Below, piece after piece: positions 9,537 through 18,812 of a DNA stretch of 64,000 nt; the stretch's first letter is position 1; every line of letters starts with the position of its first letter. Under the pieces are notes generated by a model. It saw only the letters and a list, made by a program, of their open reading frames with translations, was not told the origin of the DNA and did no database searches. This DNA is from Nitrospirota bacterium. Its GTDB lineage: Bacteria; Nitrospirota; Thermodesulfovibrionia; UBA6902. A program made the translations under genes and the position numbers. The DNA is taken from contig JACRMS010000035.1 in assembly GCA_016214845.1 (NCBI GenBank), positions 1 through 64,000 of the forward strand, written 5' to 3'.

Positions 9537-9598
9537 AATTACCTCCTCTTTATTGATTGCATTTTCATATGTAAGCGAGTAATGTCTGTTTCATCCGT

Positions 9599-9655
9599 TT
9601 GTCATTCCCGTGCCTAAAGCACCTGCTGTTGGCAGTCTGTTGAGCGGGAATCCAG
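9599..9655. repeat. Intergenic palindromic repeat (GTCATTCCCG type)
   Basis: GTCATTCCCG at the left and GCGGGAATCC at the right form an inverted repeat. A related element lies at 34678-34750. Such ATTCCCG/CGGGAAT repeats are common between genes in many bacteria. It separates the 12-haem cytochrome gene from the ferredoxin gene. Confidence 0.5.
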
Positions 9656-9658
9656 AGT

Positions 9659-11209
9659 CTATTTTTCTTTCTCCTCTTTCTCATCATCTTCGCTCAGTGA
9701 ATCTACGGCATCCTCAAAGTTGCCGATCGCCACATCAAGAAGCATGACGGAGTACTTTTTGTTATGCACACCGCCTCCATACTCAACAATGCTTAAATAC
9801 TCCTGCCCCTGTTTTACCAGTGCGACCGCTTTGTCTATTTTTCCCTTCGGCGCCTTGTCCTTTGCAGCTTCAATGGCCTTTAAAGCTTCCTTTTCGGTGT
9901 CCTTCACGTCCTTTAATGTTTCGTTGGTCTTGTCCTTCCATTCCTTGGCCATGGCCTCATGCTTTTCAGTATGGCAGGCCACGCACGCCTTGCCTGAGCC
10001 TTGCTCGATTTTTTCTCCTTTGATGGTTATATCTTCTATGTGACATGCGAGGCAGTTTGTATTGACCGCAGACATGAGCCCGGGGATATTCGACACCCCC
10101 TCTCTTTTTTCTCCGAGCAGCAGCAGTTTCTGATATTTATGATGGTCGGGATGACAGGCCTGACATTCATTCCTTGCGATATCCAGCGGGTCTCCATTCT
10201 TATTATGCTCAATAGCTTCGTGGCAGTTAAAACAACCGGCATTTTGTCCCGCGACATGCTTTTCATGCATAAGTTTTTTATTGGCCGCTTCGTTGATGAC
10301 CGGCGCTTCATTGTCGTGACACTCACGGCACTTTTCCTGTTTTACAGCTCCTTTGCCTCTTATAAAATGCAGATGGCAGCTCTCGCATTGCACCCTGGCC
10401 TCCTGAATGGACTGGTGCGTAATCGGCTTTTCACTTGCGTCTGCTCCTTCCTTCTTTTGCCTCTGAAGGGGCTTTGTGGGGACCTCGTGACAGAGAGAGC
10501 ATTTGCTCCTTCCTTCGTTGAGTTTCGCATTTTTAAAATGGCACAGGAAACACTTCTGCCTGTTGACCTCAAAATGTTTCTGCCCGGTCTCCTGCTGATG
10601 GCATGTGGTGCAGTGTATCTCCTGTCCTTCCACCCATTTGGTTTTGTCGAAGTGCGTTTTATGGACGTATGGGATGGTCCTTTTTGATTTGTCCTCCCTT
10701 TCAGATTCGGAAAAAATTATTTTTTTGGTCCAGAACTCGCCTTCTTTTCCCTTGCCGTCCGGGACATGGCACTTTATCGTACAGCTCCGGTCGTCAATTC
10801 TCGGCCTGGTCCTTACCACTGTATCCTCCATGTTAAGGATGGTCACCAGCCTGGACAGAACTTCCAGTTCGGTCTTCATGAATTCCAGGTCCGTCCTCTT
10901 CCCGGAGGCGGCCGCTTCATCCTTTGGAATTTTTCCATGCTCAGGGATATCGACATCAATCTTATCAGGGGGGTAATGACACGTTACGCAGGTGACGTCT
11001 TTATGTTTGCTCTCCTGCCAGGATTTATGCGCTTTCTTTATTACATTGGGATAGGTAAGGATATGGCAGTAGCCGCAGAAAAACTGGGATTTTAAATTAG
11101 GGGTCTTTACTGTTAGATCATTTGCCCGGGCCGTCTCTTCAGCATGAATGGGCCGGTTGGCCGATAGTAATATCAAAGCTGCAACTGTAGACAAAATTAT
11201 TTTCTTCAT
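9659..11209 (-). CDS. Exported 12-haem c-type cytochrome
   Basis: A 516-residue protein with a cleavable signal peptide (IILSTVAALILLSA, ending near 23). It has eleven CXXCH motifs (CGYCH, CVTCH, CTTCH, CFLCH, CSLCH, CESCH, CRECH, CFNCH, CQACH, CLACH, CVACH) and one CTIKCH (CX3CH). The atypical motif is at the same relative place as the CX4CH motif in the paralogue at 3897-5276. The C-terminus is Lys/Glu-rich. It is a periplasmic electron carrier, and the operon position between the 8-haem cytochrome and the ferredoxin subunit suggests it links the molybdoenzyme complex to soluble or outer-membrane partners. Direction of electron flow is unknown. Confidence 0.87.
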   Translation of the reverse strand: MKKIILSTVAALILLSANRPIHAEETARANDLTVKTPNLKSQFFCGYCHILTYPNVIKKAHKSWQESKHKDVTCVTCHYPPDKIDVDIPEHGKIPKDEAAASGKRTDLEFMKTELEVLSRLVTILNMEDTVVRTRPRIDDRSCTIKCHVPDGKGKEGEFWTKKIIFSESEREDKSKRTIPYVHKTHFDKTKWVEGQEIHCTTCHQQETGQKHFEVNRQKCFLCHFKNAKLNEGRSKCSLCHEVPTKPLQRQKKEGADASEKPITHQSIQEARVQCESCHLHFIRGKGAVKQEKCRECHDNEAPVINEAANKKLMHEKHVAGQNAGCFNCHEAIEHNKNGDPLDIARNECQACHPDHHKYQKLLLLGEKREGVSNIPGLMSAVNTNCLACHIEDITIKGEKIEQGSGKACVACHTEKHEAMAKEWKDKTNETLKDVKDTEKEALKAIEAAKDKAPKGKIDKAVALVKQGQEYLSIVEYGGGVHNKKYSVMLLDVAIGNFEDAVDSLSEDDEKEEKEK

Positions 11210-11251
11210 ATCGTACAGCCCTTCCTTATCATGACTTGATTATTCATTTCA

Positions 11252-12688
11252 TCATCTCCCATGTACCGTAAAAGGCTTCGGCATGTCCTCTTTCTTTGCG
11301 GCATCCAGAAATCCAACGAGATTTTCCAGCGGCGTGTCCTTGTGATGATGACAGCCGCTGCAGGAATTAGGCTGCTTGTCAACTCCGCCGGCCCGTATGC
11401 TCAACTCAGGCGAAATAAAATTGAATGTATGGCTGTGTTCATGCTCAATGGTATTTGGCATATGACAGGCCACACAACTGCCGAAGGTGTGGATCCTGTG
11501 CGCCGCCCTTCGCTGCAGGGTCTTATGGCAATCTATGCATAGGCTGTCTGCGGTCATCTTTGTCATGGCCACCTTCAGATCTTCTTTTTGATGGACATTA
11601 TGGCAGTTCGTGCACATGACGCCCGTCTTTGCGTGTTCGCTGTCCTGCCACTCATTGTATTGCTGGTGGTGCCTTCTCCCGCCGTCTTTTTCATTGTCAT
11701 AATAGAGGTACAGGGCTTCTCCTGCCTTATACCCGTAAGGGTAACTGTAACGCGCCGGGAAACCTTCCTTGGATGGAGAAATAGAAGCAATGCTTGTGCC
11801 GGAGTTATGACATTGGCCGCAGACCATTGCGCGCAGCCGCCAGGGCAGCTTTGCGGGGTTAATGATGGTGTCCTTCTCGCCTTCGAAGTAAACGCTGGCA
11901 GCCAGGACGTGGTTGCTGCCAGGGCCGTGGCAGGCCTCGCACGCAATGCCAAGATCAGCCCACTTTGTATCAAAAGAATCTTTGACCTTGTCATACTCTA
12001 TTTTTATCCCTGTGACGTGGCAGCCCGCGCACTTGAATTGCCAGATCTTGCCTTTATCGCTCCAGTAATTACCGTCTCCCGGGTAGTTATTTGTCAATCC
12101 GCCGTTAATGACCCAGGTCTCGTTTTTGATGTCCCACTCCACAGGCAGCACGTGCATTTCACCGTTAGGGAATTTAGTGATATAATTCTGCCTCCTCCCC
12201 ATTCCGATGACATTAATGATCTCGTAATCATGGGGGTCCCAGTCGGGGCCGACGGTCCTTACAAAAAATTTGCCGTCTTTTTTATGCATGACAGTAGTGA
12301 CCTCTCTGCCGGCGTCTTTGGGAGACTTCTTCGTGACGGCCACGGTAAGTTTGTTATTTCTCTGGAAATCGCCAAGGATTATGTTCTCGCTGGAGGGCTG
12401 AATAAATTTGGAATGTAATGTGTTCTTCCACGTGTCGTATTTCTCCCAGTGGCAATCCTTGCACCTCATCGAGCCGACATATTCAGCTTTACCAAACCTG
12501 GCAGATTTGCCTGCTTCTGAAAACTCCCCCTCTTTGGCTTCAAGCTGCGTATGGGAAAAGATCCTGATTGTCATATAAATGATGAGTACTGCTAATACGG
12601 CCCATATGCCCCAATAGTATGAAAGGTCATTCTTTATAAATTTTCCTTTATTAGAAGGTCTGTTCAATTTTCCTCCACTGTTTATCAT
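11252..12688 (-). CDS. Membrane-anchored eight-haem c-type cytochrome
   Basis: The 478-residue product has one N-terminal transmembrane helix (YWGIWAVLAVLIIYMTI, about 26-42) and no cleavage site, so it is anchored with the bulk in the periplasm. Eight CXXCH motifs are seen: CKDCH, CAGCH, CEACH, CGQCH, CTNCH, CIDCH, CVACH and CSGCH. The layout (YVGSMRCKDCHW start, ACEACHGPGSNH, CTNCHNVH, CVACHMP) resembles the cytochrome c554-like/multihaem reductase-associated families. It ends about 40 bases before the 12-haem gene and starts 2 bases from the NrfD gene, so tight translational coupling is expected. Confidence 0.85.
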   Translation of the reverse strand: MINSGGKLNRPSNKGKFIKNDLSYYWGIWAVLAVLIIYMTIRIFSHTQLEAKEGEFSEAGKSARFGKAEYVGSMRCKDCHWEKYDTWKNTLHSKFIQPSSENIILGDFQRNNKLTVAVTKKSPKDAGREVTTVMHKKDGKFFVRTVGPDWDPHDYEIINVIGMGRRQNYITKFPNGEMHVLPVEWDIKNETWVINGGLTNNYPGDGNYWSDKGKIWQFKCAGCHVTGIKIEYDKVKDSFDTKWADLGIACEACHGPGSNHVLAASVYFEGEKDTIINPAKLPWRLRAMVCGQCHNSGTSIASISPSKEGFPARYSYPYGYKAGEALYLYYDNEKDGGRRHHQQYNEWQDSEHAKTGVMCTNCHNVHQKEDLKVAMTKMTADSLCIDCHKTLQRRAAHRIHTFGSCVACHMPNTIEHEHSHTFNFISPELSIRAGGVDKQPNSCSGCHHHKDTPLENLVGFLDAAKKEDMPKPFTVHGR

Positions 12689-12690
12689 GA

Positions 12691-13890
12691 TTAAGATCTC
12701 CTTGTATGCTTTGTTTGAATGCCGAACCCGGAATCTTTTAAAGCCTGGTGCTGTTCCGGCTCTGTCGCTTCCACCGGTAATATTTTTGTCAGCACCGTAT
12801 AGAGAAGTATCACCAGCGCAATTATTCCGAGCGCAACCGATATCTCCGAGGGCGTCGGGTGGTAATACAACTCGCCCATGCCGGGAAACAACGGGGATAG
12901 CTGTCCGACCGATACCAGGTCAATACGATATGCGATTATGGCTAATTGAATGATGGCGGTAGCGACCAACAGTCCATTTGCGGTCCTTCCCTTTCTGAAC
13001 ATCAGGATTATAAATGCTGTTAACAAGCCCAGGATGTTAATCATAAACACAGGTATATATCTGTGCATAAGTATCTCCCATGTCTCCATGGCCTCTTTTT
13101 TTCCGCTGTACCTGAGGATAAAATAATCAAAGAAGTCGAGGAAGAGTGTGACCACCACAAAGAAGGCAAGCAGTTTCCCCATGTGATTGTAAGTTTCGCT
13201 GCTAAGGATCTCCCTCTTTTCAACTTTTGAGGTCACCACTGATATAAGGATGACCATCGCAAATCCGCTGGCCAGGGCTGATATAACGAAATGCACCGGC
13301 AGCATAGGTCCGTTCCACATTTCCCTGGCTTTTACCACGCCGAAGATGGAGCCCGTGAAGGCATGCACTACCCAGAGGGCATAAGGGACCGCGAGTATCC
13401 CAAGCCATTTTGCTATACTTTTATCCCGTTCAGTAGCTTTGCCGCGCGTTATCTTTACCGTAAAATAAAGTTCACCGGACAATATCGTCATAAATCCGTA
13501 ATAGCTTGTGGATGAAACAAGAAAGAGCGATGTAAGGTTATGAAGTATCACGGGCACCTTCAAACCTCTGAAAGGAATGCCGAGGTCCACCAATACAAAT
13601 TGTGTAGCCCCGAAGACACAGAGCAGTCCAAGAATAATGGCCCGCGTCCCCATCGGCTCGTAGTCGTGACGCCCGAAGGCGTGTATAAGCAATCCGCAGA
13701 GTGTTGCGCCCGCGCTGACGCCTATAAAATACGCCAGGCCTGATATGTATATTCCCCATGGCACAACATCGCTGGAGCCGGTAAGCCCCGGGCCGTGCGT
13801 TAAAAAGCGCATCCAGTTGAACTGACCCAGGGCTATTACGGCCAGCAGTATGGTTATAAAGATGTAAAACGGTCTGCCCGCGTTCTTCAT
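12691..13890 (-). CDS. NrfD/PsrC-family integral membrane quinone-interacting subunit
   Basis: The 399-residue protein has about ten hydrophobic segments and the NrfD-family hallmark near its start (WGIYISGLAYFIGVSAGA, about 48-65). NrfD/PsrC proteins anchor iron-sulfur subunits at the outer face of the membrane and exchange electrons with menaquinol or ubiquinol. I chose ATG 13890, which overlaps the stop of the upstream ferredoxin gene by ATGA and gives a normal N-terminus; a start at 13938 would sit inside that gene. It forms the membrane core of the complex with the products of 13887-14780 and 8676-9536. Confidence 0.88.
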   Translation of the reverse strand: MKNAGRPFYIFITILLAVIALGQFNWMRFLTHGPGLTGSSDVVPWGIYISGLAYFIGVSAGATLCGLLIHAFGRHDYEPMGTRAIILGLLCVFGATQFVLVDLGIPFRGLKVPVILHNLTSLFLVSSTSYYGFMTILSGELYFTVKITRGKATERDKSIAKWLGILAVPYALWVVHAFTGSIFGVVKAREMWNGPMLPVHFVISALASGFAMVILISVVTSKVEKREILSSETYNHMGKLLAFFVVVTLFLDFFDYFILRYSGKKEAMETWEILMHRYIPVFMINILGLLTAFIILMFRKGRTANGLLVATAIIQLAIIAYRIDLVSVGQLSPLFPGMGELYYHPTPSEISVALGIIALVILLYTVLTKILPVEATEPEQHQALKDSGFGIQTKHTRRS

Positions 13891-14780
13891 GACTTTACCC
13901 CTCTGATATCTTTGGGAGGGGGCAGCGGGCTGTACCACGTCATCCGCTTTTCTTTAGGTTTTGTCAGATACCATATCCGGGGCTCTGTATTAAGTCCTTC
14001 CTTGATCCGGAAGTTCCTTTCCGATTCAATTAATTTGGAGACCGCGCTGTTGGGATCATTGAAATTCCCGAAGGTCCTCGCTTTATTGGGGCATACTTCC
14101 ACGCAGCGCGTGAACTTGCCCCTTCGTGTGCGGTGCACGCAGAAGGTGCATTTCTCAACAACGCCGTGCCTGCGCTCCGGCACCAGCGGGTTAATGTTTT
14201 CGCGGGACACCTTAGGCTCCCACCAGTTGAATCTCCGCGCCCCGTAAGGACAGGCTGTCATACAATATCTGCACCCGATGCATTTCTCATAATCTATCAG
14301 CACAAGCCCGTCCGGGGATTTGTATGACGCGCCGGTCGGACAGACTTCAACGCATGGCGCGTTATCGCAGTGGTTGCACTGCACCGGCATGTACCATTTG
14401 TCTTTCCTCAGCTTGGTGTAAAACATGGTTGTGCCCTTACCCAGCTTTTCAGGAGAAGGGAAGTGGCCGGTCACGCCTGTGGCCGCTTCGGTCTCAAACA
14501 CCATAATATAGGGAGGAGAGATAGTGTCGGGAACGTTATTCTCCCTCTTACAGGCATACATGCACCGCCTGCAGCCGATACATAATCCAAGGTCTATCAC
14601 CATCCCGTACTTTGCTCCTACTACAGGCTTAGGCACATATTCAACCTGTGGGCCCTCATGTTTAGTCCCGGTTATCTGGCCAACAGCATCAGCAAGAACC
14701 TTGAAAGGGTCCGGCATAAGAAAACCTGACCCGGCCATGGCAGCAAGCTTTACAAATTCTCTTCTATTCAGTTTGTCCAT
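13887..14780 (-). CDS. Tat-exported four-cluster ferredoxin subunit (PsrB/HybA-like), copy 2
   Basis: A 297-residue protein with a twin-arginine-like signal (LNRREFVKLAAMAGSG) and the usual four cysteine groups: CIGCRRCMYAC, CNHC...PCVEVCP, CIGCRYCMTACPYG and CTFC...CVEVCP. It is translationally coupled to the NrfD gene by an ATGA overlap, so it is likely the partner that docks directly on the membrane subunit. The longer first spacer (TISPPYIMVFETEA...) differs from the subunit at 8676-9536. Having two such subunits in one operon suggests a longer wire or a complex with two modules. Confidence 0.88.
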   Translation of the reverse strand: MDKLNRREFVKLAAMAGSGFLMPDPFKVLADAVGQITGTKHEGPQVEYVPKPVVGAKYGMVIDLGLCIGCRRCMYACKRENNVPDTISPPYIMVFETEAATGVTGHFPSPEKLGKGTTMFYTKLRKDKWYMPVQCNHCDNAPCVEVCPTGASYKSPDGLVLIDYEKCIGCRYCMTACPYGARRFNWWEPKVSRENINPLVPERRHGVVEKCTFCVHRTRRGKFTRCVEVCPNKARTFGNFNDPNSAVSKLIESERNFRIKEGLNTEPRIWYLTKPKEKRMTWYSPLPPPKDIRGVKS

Positions 14781-14824
14781 TTTTTATTGCCTAAGCAGTG
14801 TCTGTTTGCAAATTTGATTGTCTG

Positions 14825-15592
14825 TCATTCAATCTCTTTTTGGGCCTTCTTTAAAAATGGTGTTAAAAGATCTATGGGCACAGGGAATATTGTCGTTGAA
14901 TTTTTTTCCGTCGCTACCTCTGTCAGGGTCTGAAGGAACCTGAGCTGTATGGCCGTGGGCTCTTTCCCGAGTATGGCCGCTGCGTCTGCGAGTTTTTGAG
15001 AGGCCTGGTATTCACCTTCCGCATGAATGACCTTGGCCCTTCTTTCTCTTTCAGCCTCTGCCTGTCTTGCGATCGCCCTCTGCATCTCGATGGGCAGGTC
15101 AACGTTCTTTACTTCTACGGTTGTGACCTTAATGCCCCAGGGCTCTGTCTGGTCGTCTATTATCTTCTGGAGCTTCGAGTTTAAGTCGTCCCTGTGGGCC
15201 AGGAGCTCGTCAAGCGTGCTTTGTCCTAATACGCTCCTGAGGGTTGTCTGGGATATCTGCGACGCAGCATAATTATAGTCTTCAACTACCGTTATGGCTT
15301 TTGCGGGATCTATGACCCGGTAATACACAACTGCATTCACTTTGACCGACACATTATCTTTTGTAATTACATCCTGGGCAGGTATGTCCATGGTGACTAA
15401 CCGGGTGTCTACCCTTACGATCCTGTCGATGATCGGCCAGATTATTACAACCCCGGGTCCCTTAAGAGGGGACAGCCTGCCGAGCCTGAAGACAACGCCC
15501 CTTACGTATTCACGAAGAATATTCACCGCCGTTGCGAAAAAATAAACTACCAGAATAACAGCTACCAAGTACCCTAAACTTGTTGTAGGCAT
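14825..15592 (-). CDS. Slipin/stomatin-like SPFH membrane protein
   Basis: The 255-residue protein has one N-terminal membrane segment ([20 protein letters not shown]) and a prohibitin-homology domain: [36 protein letters not shown] and a C-terminal coiled coil with [18 protein letters not shown]. Slipins form oligomers that organise membrane proteins, often with an NfeD partner; no NfeD gene is seen here. It is the first gene behind the sigma-54 promoter and is only 44 bases from the respiratory genes, so it is probably part of that operon and may help assemble or protect the complex. This role is inference. Confidence 0.85.
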   Translation of the reverse strand: MPTTSLGYLVAVILVVYFFATAVNILREYVRGVVFRLGRLSPLKGPGVVIIWPIIDRIVRVDTRLVTMDIPAQDVITKDNVSVKVNAVVYYRVIDPAKAITVVEDYNYAASQISQTTLRSVLGQSTLDELLAHRDDLNSKLQKIIDDQTEPWGIKVTTVEVKNVDLPIEMQRAIARQAEAERERRAKVIHAEGEYQASQKLADAAAILGKEPTAIQLRFLQTLTEVATEKNSTTIFPVPIDLLTPFLKKAQKEIE

Positions 15593-15669
15593 TTTTACCC
15601 CCGTTTATATTTATTTTTTATTTTGAAAATATGATCGAAATAATTTGTCTCTTTTGTATACTGCCCCTT

Positions 15670-15685
15670 TGCAAGTCGTGTGCCA
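15670..15685 (-). promoter_or_regulatory. Sigma-54 promoter of the respiratory operon
   Basis: On the minus strand the sequence is TGGCACACGACTTGCA. It has the -24 GG (15684-15683) and -12 GC (15672-15671) with exactly 10 bases between them, and fits TGGCAC-N5-TTGC almost perfectly. It lies about 78 bases upstream of the slipin start, next to genes for an NtrC-type activator. Confidence 0.85.
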
Positions 15686-15756
15686 CGTTTTAATACTCAG
15701 GATAATTTAAGGAGCCACAGAGAACACAGCGCTGGGAAATGAACTGTGAAAGTACA

Positions 15757-15829
15757 CGCTGGATTTCCAGCGAGAAATGATAAGCCTGTACAGCAGGAGT
15801 CTGTACAATGAATATACAGGCTGTATACA
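15757..15829. promoter_or_regulatory. Putative upstream activator sites for the sigma-54 promoter
   Basis: A 16-base palindrome, CGCTGGATTTCCAGCG (15757-15772), has perfect 7-base arms. Farther out are repeated boxes CTGTACAG (15786-15793), CTGTACA (15801-15807), TATACAG (15813-15819) and CTGTATACA (15821-15829). They lie roughly 100-170 bases upstream of the predicted start of transcription, the usual place for NtrC-type enhancers. The rest of the 377-base gap 15593-15969 holds no gene that I can see. Confidence 0.5.
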
Positions 15830-15969
15830 ACCTATACCAGGAATTTAAAACAATCGGTGCTTCGTAATAAAAGTTGAGTGATATCCAAGTAAACACAGAG
15901 ACACGGGGACACAAAGGAAAGTAGAAAGTGAGGAATAAGTTAACGGGCTTATGCGGCAGTGTATATCTT

Positions 15970-17391
15970 TTATGCAGAGTGGTTATTATTATTTTGAATA
16001 TTATATTCCTGGATCTTTTTTCTCAGGGTCACCCTGGTGATGCCAAGCATTGCAGAGGCCTGCACCTGGTTCCCTTTTGTTATTTTGAGCGCTTTTTCGA
16101 TGAGGCATTTTTCCACAGTTGAAATAATAGCGTTATAACGGTTTGAAGGGTTCTTCGAGAAGGCCGTAGTTTCAAAAATATTTCCTATTACATCAGTAAG
16201 CTCCTTGAATTCTTTTCTATCGGGCTCAGTGTATAAAAGCAGGTCGTTAACTCCAAGTATCTCTCCGCTTGATATTACCACAGCCCGTCTGACAACATTT
16301 TCAAGCTCTCTGACATTGCCGGGCCAGATATATGACATAAGCAGTTTCATCGCATCCGGAGAAAAACCCTTGATCTGTTTGCCAGTCTCTTTCATGGCCT
16401 TTGAAAGGAAATACCCGGACAGCACAGGCACGTCCTCTCTCCTCTCCCTTAGAGGCGGTATGTGCAGGGAAAAGACATTAAGCCTGTGAAAAAGGTCTTC
16501 CCTGAATTTGCATTTATGTACTTCATCATGCAGGTTCTTGTTGCTTGCGGCAATGATCCGCACGTCTGTTCTGATTGTCTCATTGCTTCCAACCCGCTGA
16601 AAACTGCCGTCCTGAAGCACCCTGAGCAGTTTTGACTGGGTTGAAATACTCATGTCCCCGATCTCATCAAGAAAGATAGTCCCCCTGTCACACTGCTCAA
16701 ACCTGCCGACCCTCTTTTTTTCAGCGCCTGTAAAGGCGCCTTTCTCGCAGCCGAAGAGCTCGCTTTCAACTACGCCCTCGGGAAGTGCGGCGCAATTAAC
16801 AGCCATGAACGGCTGCCCTTTTCTATTACTGTGGTTGTATATGGCCCGCGCCACCAACTCTTTTCCCACACCGCTTTCTCCCGAGATAAGGACAGGCAGT
16901 TCCGTGCTGGCCACCTGGCCGGTCATCTTACACACGTCAACTATGGCCTGGCTTTTCCCAACGATTGTGTCCTGATTACCTGAAAGTTCTTCCGCATTGC
17001 CGTAGCATAAAACTTCCTGCTGAAGCCTTATTGATGTAAGCGCCTTTTCAATGACCTCTTTCAACTGGTTGCTGTCTAAAGGTTTTGTCAGGTAATCAAA
17101 GGCCCCTTCTTTCATAGCTTCAATTGCAGTCTCGGAATCACCAAAAGCGGTCATTACAATAACGGGAATGTTCTTTGTCATCTGCCTGATCTTCTGAAGC
17201 AGCTCGATTCCACCCATGTTGGGCATTTTGACATCTATGAAGATAATATCTATTCCTATAAAACTTGTCTCGAGAATATTCAGGGCCGATAAACCGTCCT
17301 CAGCGGTCAAAACCCTGAAGTCATCTTCGAACATCCTTTTAAAGGAGTACCTCACGGATTTTTCATCATCTACGATAAGAAGCGTATTCAT
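15970..17391 (-). CDS. NtrC-family sigma-54-dependent response regulator
   Basis: The 473-residue protein has a receiver domain (VDDE at 8-11, phospho-acceptor Asp in IFIDVKMP, Lys in YLTKP), a central AAA+ domain (Walker A GESGVGKE, the sigma-54 contact motif GAFTGA, Walker B GTIFLDEIGDM) and a C-terminal Fis-type helix-turn-helix (GNQVQASAMLGITRVTLRKK). It activates sigma-54 RNA polymerase when phosphorylated. Its start overlaps the kinase stop by four bases. A canonical sigma-54 promoter lies 285 bases past its stop, upstream of the respiratory operon, which is the obvious target. Confidence 0.93.
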   Translation of the reverse strand: MNTLLIVDDEKSVRYSFKRMFEDDFRVLTAEDGLSALNILETSFIGIDIIFIDVKMPNMGGIELLQKIRQMTKNIPVIVMTAFGDSETAIEAMKEGAFDYLTKPLDSNQLKEVIEKALTSIRLQQEVLCYGNAEELSGNQDTIVGKSQAIVDVCKMTGQVASTELPVLISGESGVGKELVARAIYNHSNRKGQPFMAVNCAALPEGVVESELFGCEKGAFTGAEKKRVGRFEQCDRGTIFLDEIGDMSISTQSKLLRVLQDGSFQRVGSNETIRTDVRIIAASNKNLHDEVHKCKFREDLFHRLNVFSLHIPPLRERREDVPVLSGYFLSKAMKETGKQIKGFSPDAMKLLMSYIWPGNVRELENVVRRAVVISSGEILGVNDLLLYTEPDRKEFKELTDVIGNIFETTAFSKNPSNRYNAIISTVEKCLIEKALKITKGNQVQASAMLGITRVTLRKKIQEYNIQNNNNHSA

Positions 17392-18812
17392 AATAATGGT
17401 AATTCCACAGTTACAGTTGTCCCAACCCAGGGTTTTGACTTTATATCTATTTTGCCGGAATGCTCATTTACAATTGCGTAAGTTAAAGCAAGCCCCATGC
17501 CAGTGCCTTCATCTTTTGTCGTAAAAAAAGGATCAAATATTTTCTTCAAGTTCTCCTGCAAAATTCCGATGCCGGTGTCATTTATCACAACCAGCACTTT
17601 GTTATCATCAACCGACGTCTCTACAATCAGGGTGCCGCCTTCTTCCATGGCCTGTAAGGCATTAAGTACGATATTGAGAAAGACCTGTTTAAGCGCGTCG
17701 TTATTTCCATTAATGACCGGTAAATCAGATGAAAATGTCTGCTCAAGAAATATCCTGGATTGTTTCATCTTCGGCTTTGTAATCAGAATAACATCTTCAA
17801 GGACATCATTGATATTAAGATGCGACTTTTCAAGCTTCTTGGGCCTTGCAAACGCAATGAACTCTTTAATGATCCGGTCTATCCTGTTTATTTCTCCCTC
17901 AACGACTTCGAAGTCCTTGTCGGACAAGGCCTGTTTTTTGTGCGCTACAGTCTGCATAAGCATTTTAATGGACGTCAGCGGGTTCTGTATCTCATGTGCA
18001 ACACCGGCAGAGAATTCTCCGATAGCGTAGAGTTTCTCTGTCCGGATAAGGTTCTCCTGCGCGGCCTTTGTGGCATCGAAAAGCTCCTTAAGTTTCCTCG
18101 ACATATTGTTAAAGGACTGCGCGAGTTCTTTTATTTCACCTTCCCCAACCAGTGGGATCTCGACACCCACATCTCCTTCCCCGATCATATGTACGCCTTT
18201 ATTGAGAACAAGAATAGGCCTTAAAATTTTTCTCGCCATCCAGAGTCCAAAAATTATTCCGATAAATATAACTGCTGCACAGAAAAGATAGATATTGTGT
18301 TTTGCTTTTTTAAGTGTAGAGTGAAGAAATTCATTTGTTATGCCCAGCCTGATATATCCTATAGTCCCGAGTGTTTCTGTATCAATGGGGATACTCACAT
18401 GATGAAGTTGAAGGTCACTGTCATCCTGGATGTCCAGGCCATTTACAAAAGCTTCAAAATTAAGCGGCTGCAGTTTCTTTTTTTGAACCTTTTTACTATT
18501 AAATGCTGATACTGTCAGTTTCCCGTTTTTATCATAAACCTCTGCGTAAACAACAAGGCTTTCCTTGTCTATCATGGATGCATTAAGGACCGAATAGATT
18601 ATATGCCGTTCTTCATATAGAAGCGGCTCGGTCACATGATGCGCGATTATATGGATCAGATTAATCCCTTTGTCATGCAGCTCAAGTTCCAGCATGTTCC
18701 TTTGCTCTATCAATATCAGGTAGCCGATACCTATGGTTGTAGCGGCAACGACTGCGGCTATGGAGACAGAAATACGAAACGCTATGCTGCTGATTGCTTT
18801 TTTCAGTATCAT
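17388..18812 (-). CDS. Membrane sensor histidine kinase
   Basis: The 474-residue protein has a transmembrane helix at about 11-30, a periplasmic sensor region of about 130 residues, a second helix at about 170-192, a HAMP linker, the phospho-acceptor H-box GVAHEIQNPLTSIKML and a HATPase domain (NALQAMEEGG, DTGIGI, FDPFFTTKDEGTGMGLAL). It overlaps both neighbours by four bases (ATGA type), so sensor, kinase and regulator are made together. The ligand is likely presented by the PhnD-like binding protein encoded just before it, as in AioX-AioS-type systems. Confidence 0.92.
   Translation of the reverse strand: MILKKAISSIAFRISVSIAAVVAATTIGIGYLILIEQRNMLELELHDKGINLIHIIAHHVTEPLLYEERHIIYSVLNASMIDKESLVVYAEVYDKNGKLTVSAFNSKKVQKKKLQPLNFEAFVNGLDIQDDSDLQLHHVSIPIDTETLGTIGYIRLGITNEFLHSTLKKAKHNIYLFCAAVIFIGIIFGLWMARKILRPILVLNKGVHMIGEGDVGVEIPLVGEGEIKELAQSFNNMSRKLKELFDATKAAQENLIRTEKLYAIGEFSAGVAHEIQNPLTSIKMLMQTVAHKKQALSDKDFEVVEGEINRIDRIIKEFIAFARPKKLEKSHLNINDVLEDVILITKPKMKQSRIFLEQTFSSDLPVINGNNDALKQVFLNIVLNALQAMEEGGTLIVETSVDDNKVLVVINDTGIGILQENLKKIFDPFFTTKDEGTGMGLALTYAIVNEHSGKIDIKSKPWVGTTVTVELPLL

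Noticed and set aside
10001..10687. A 228-residue plus-strand ORF
   Set aside because: It is antisense to the 12-haem cytochrome gene, has no ribosome site and a Cys-rich composition that mirrors the CXXCH codons.
11588..12418. A 276-residue plus-strand ORF
   Set aside because: Antisense to the eight-haem cytochrome gene, which has signal anchor, haem motifs and operon context.
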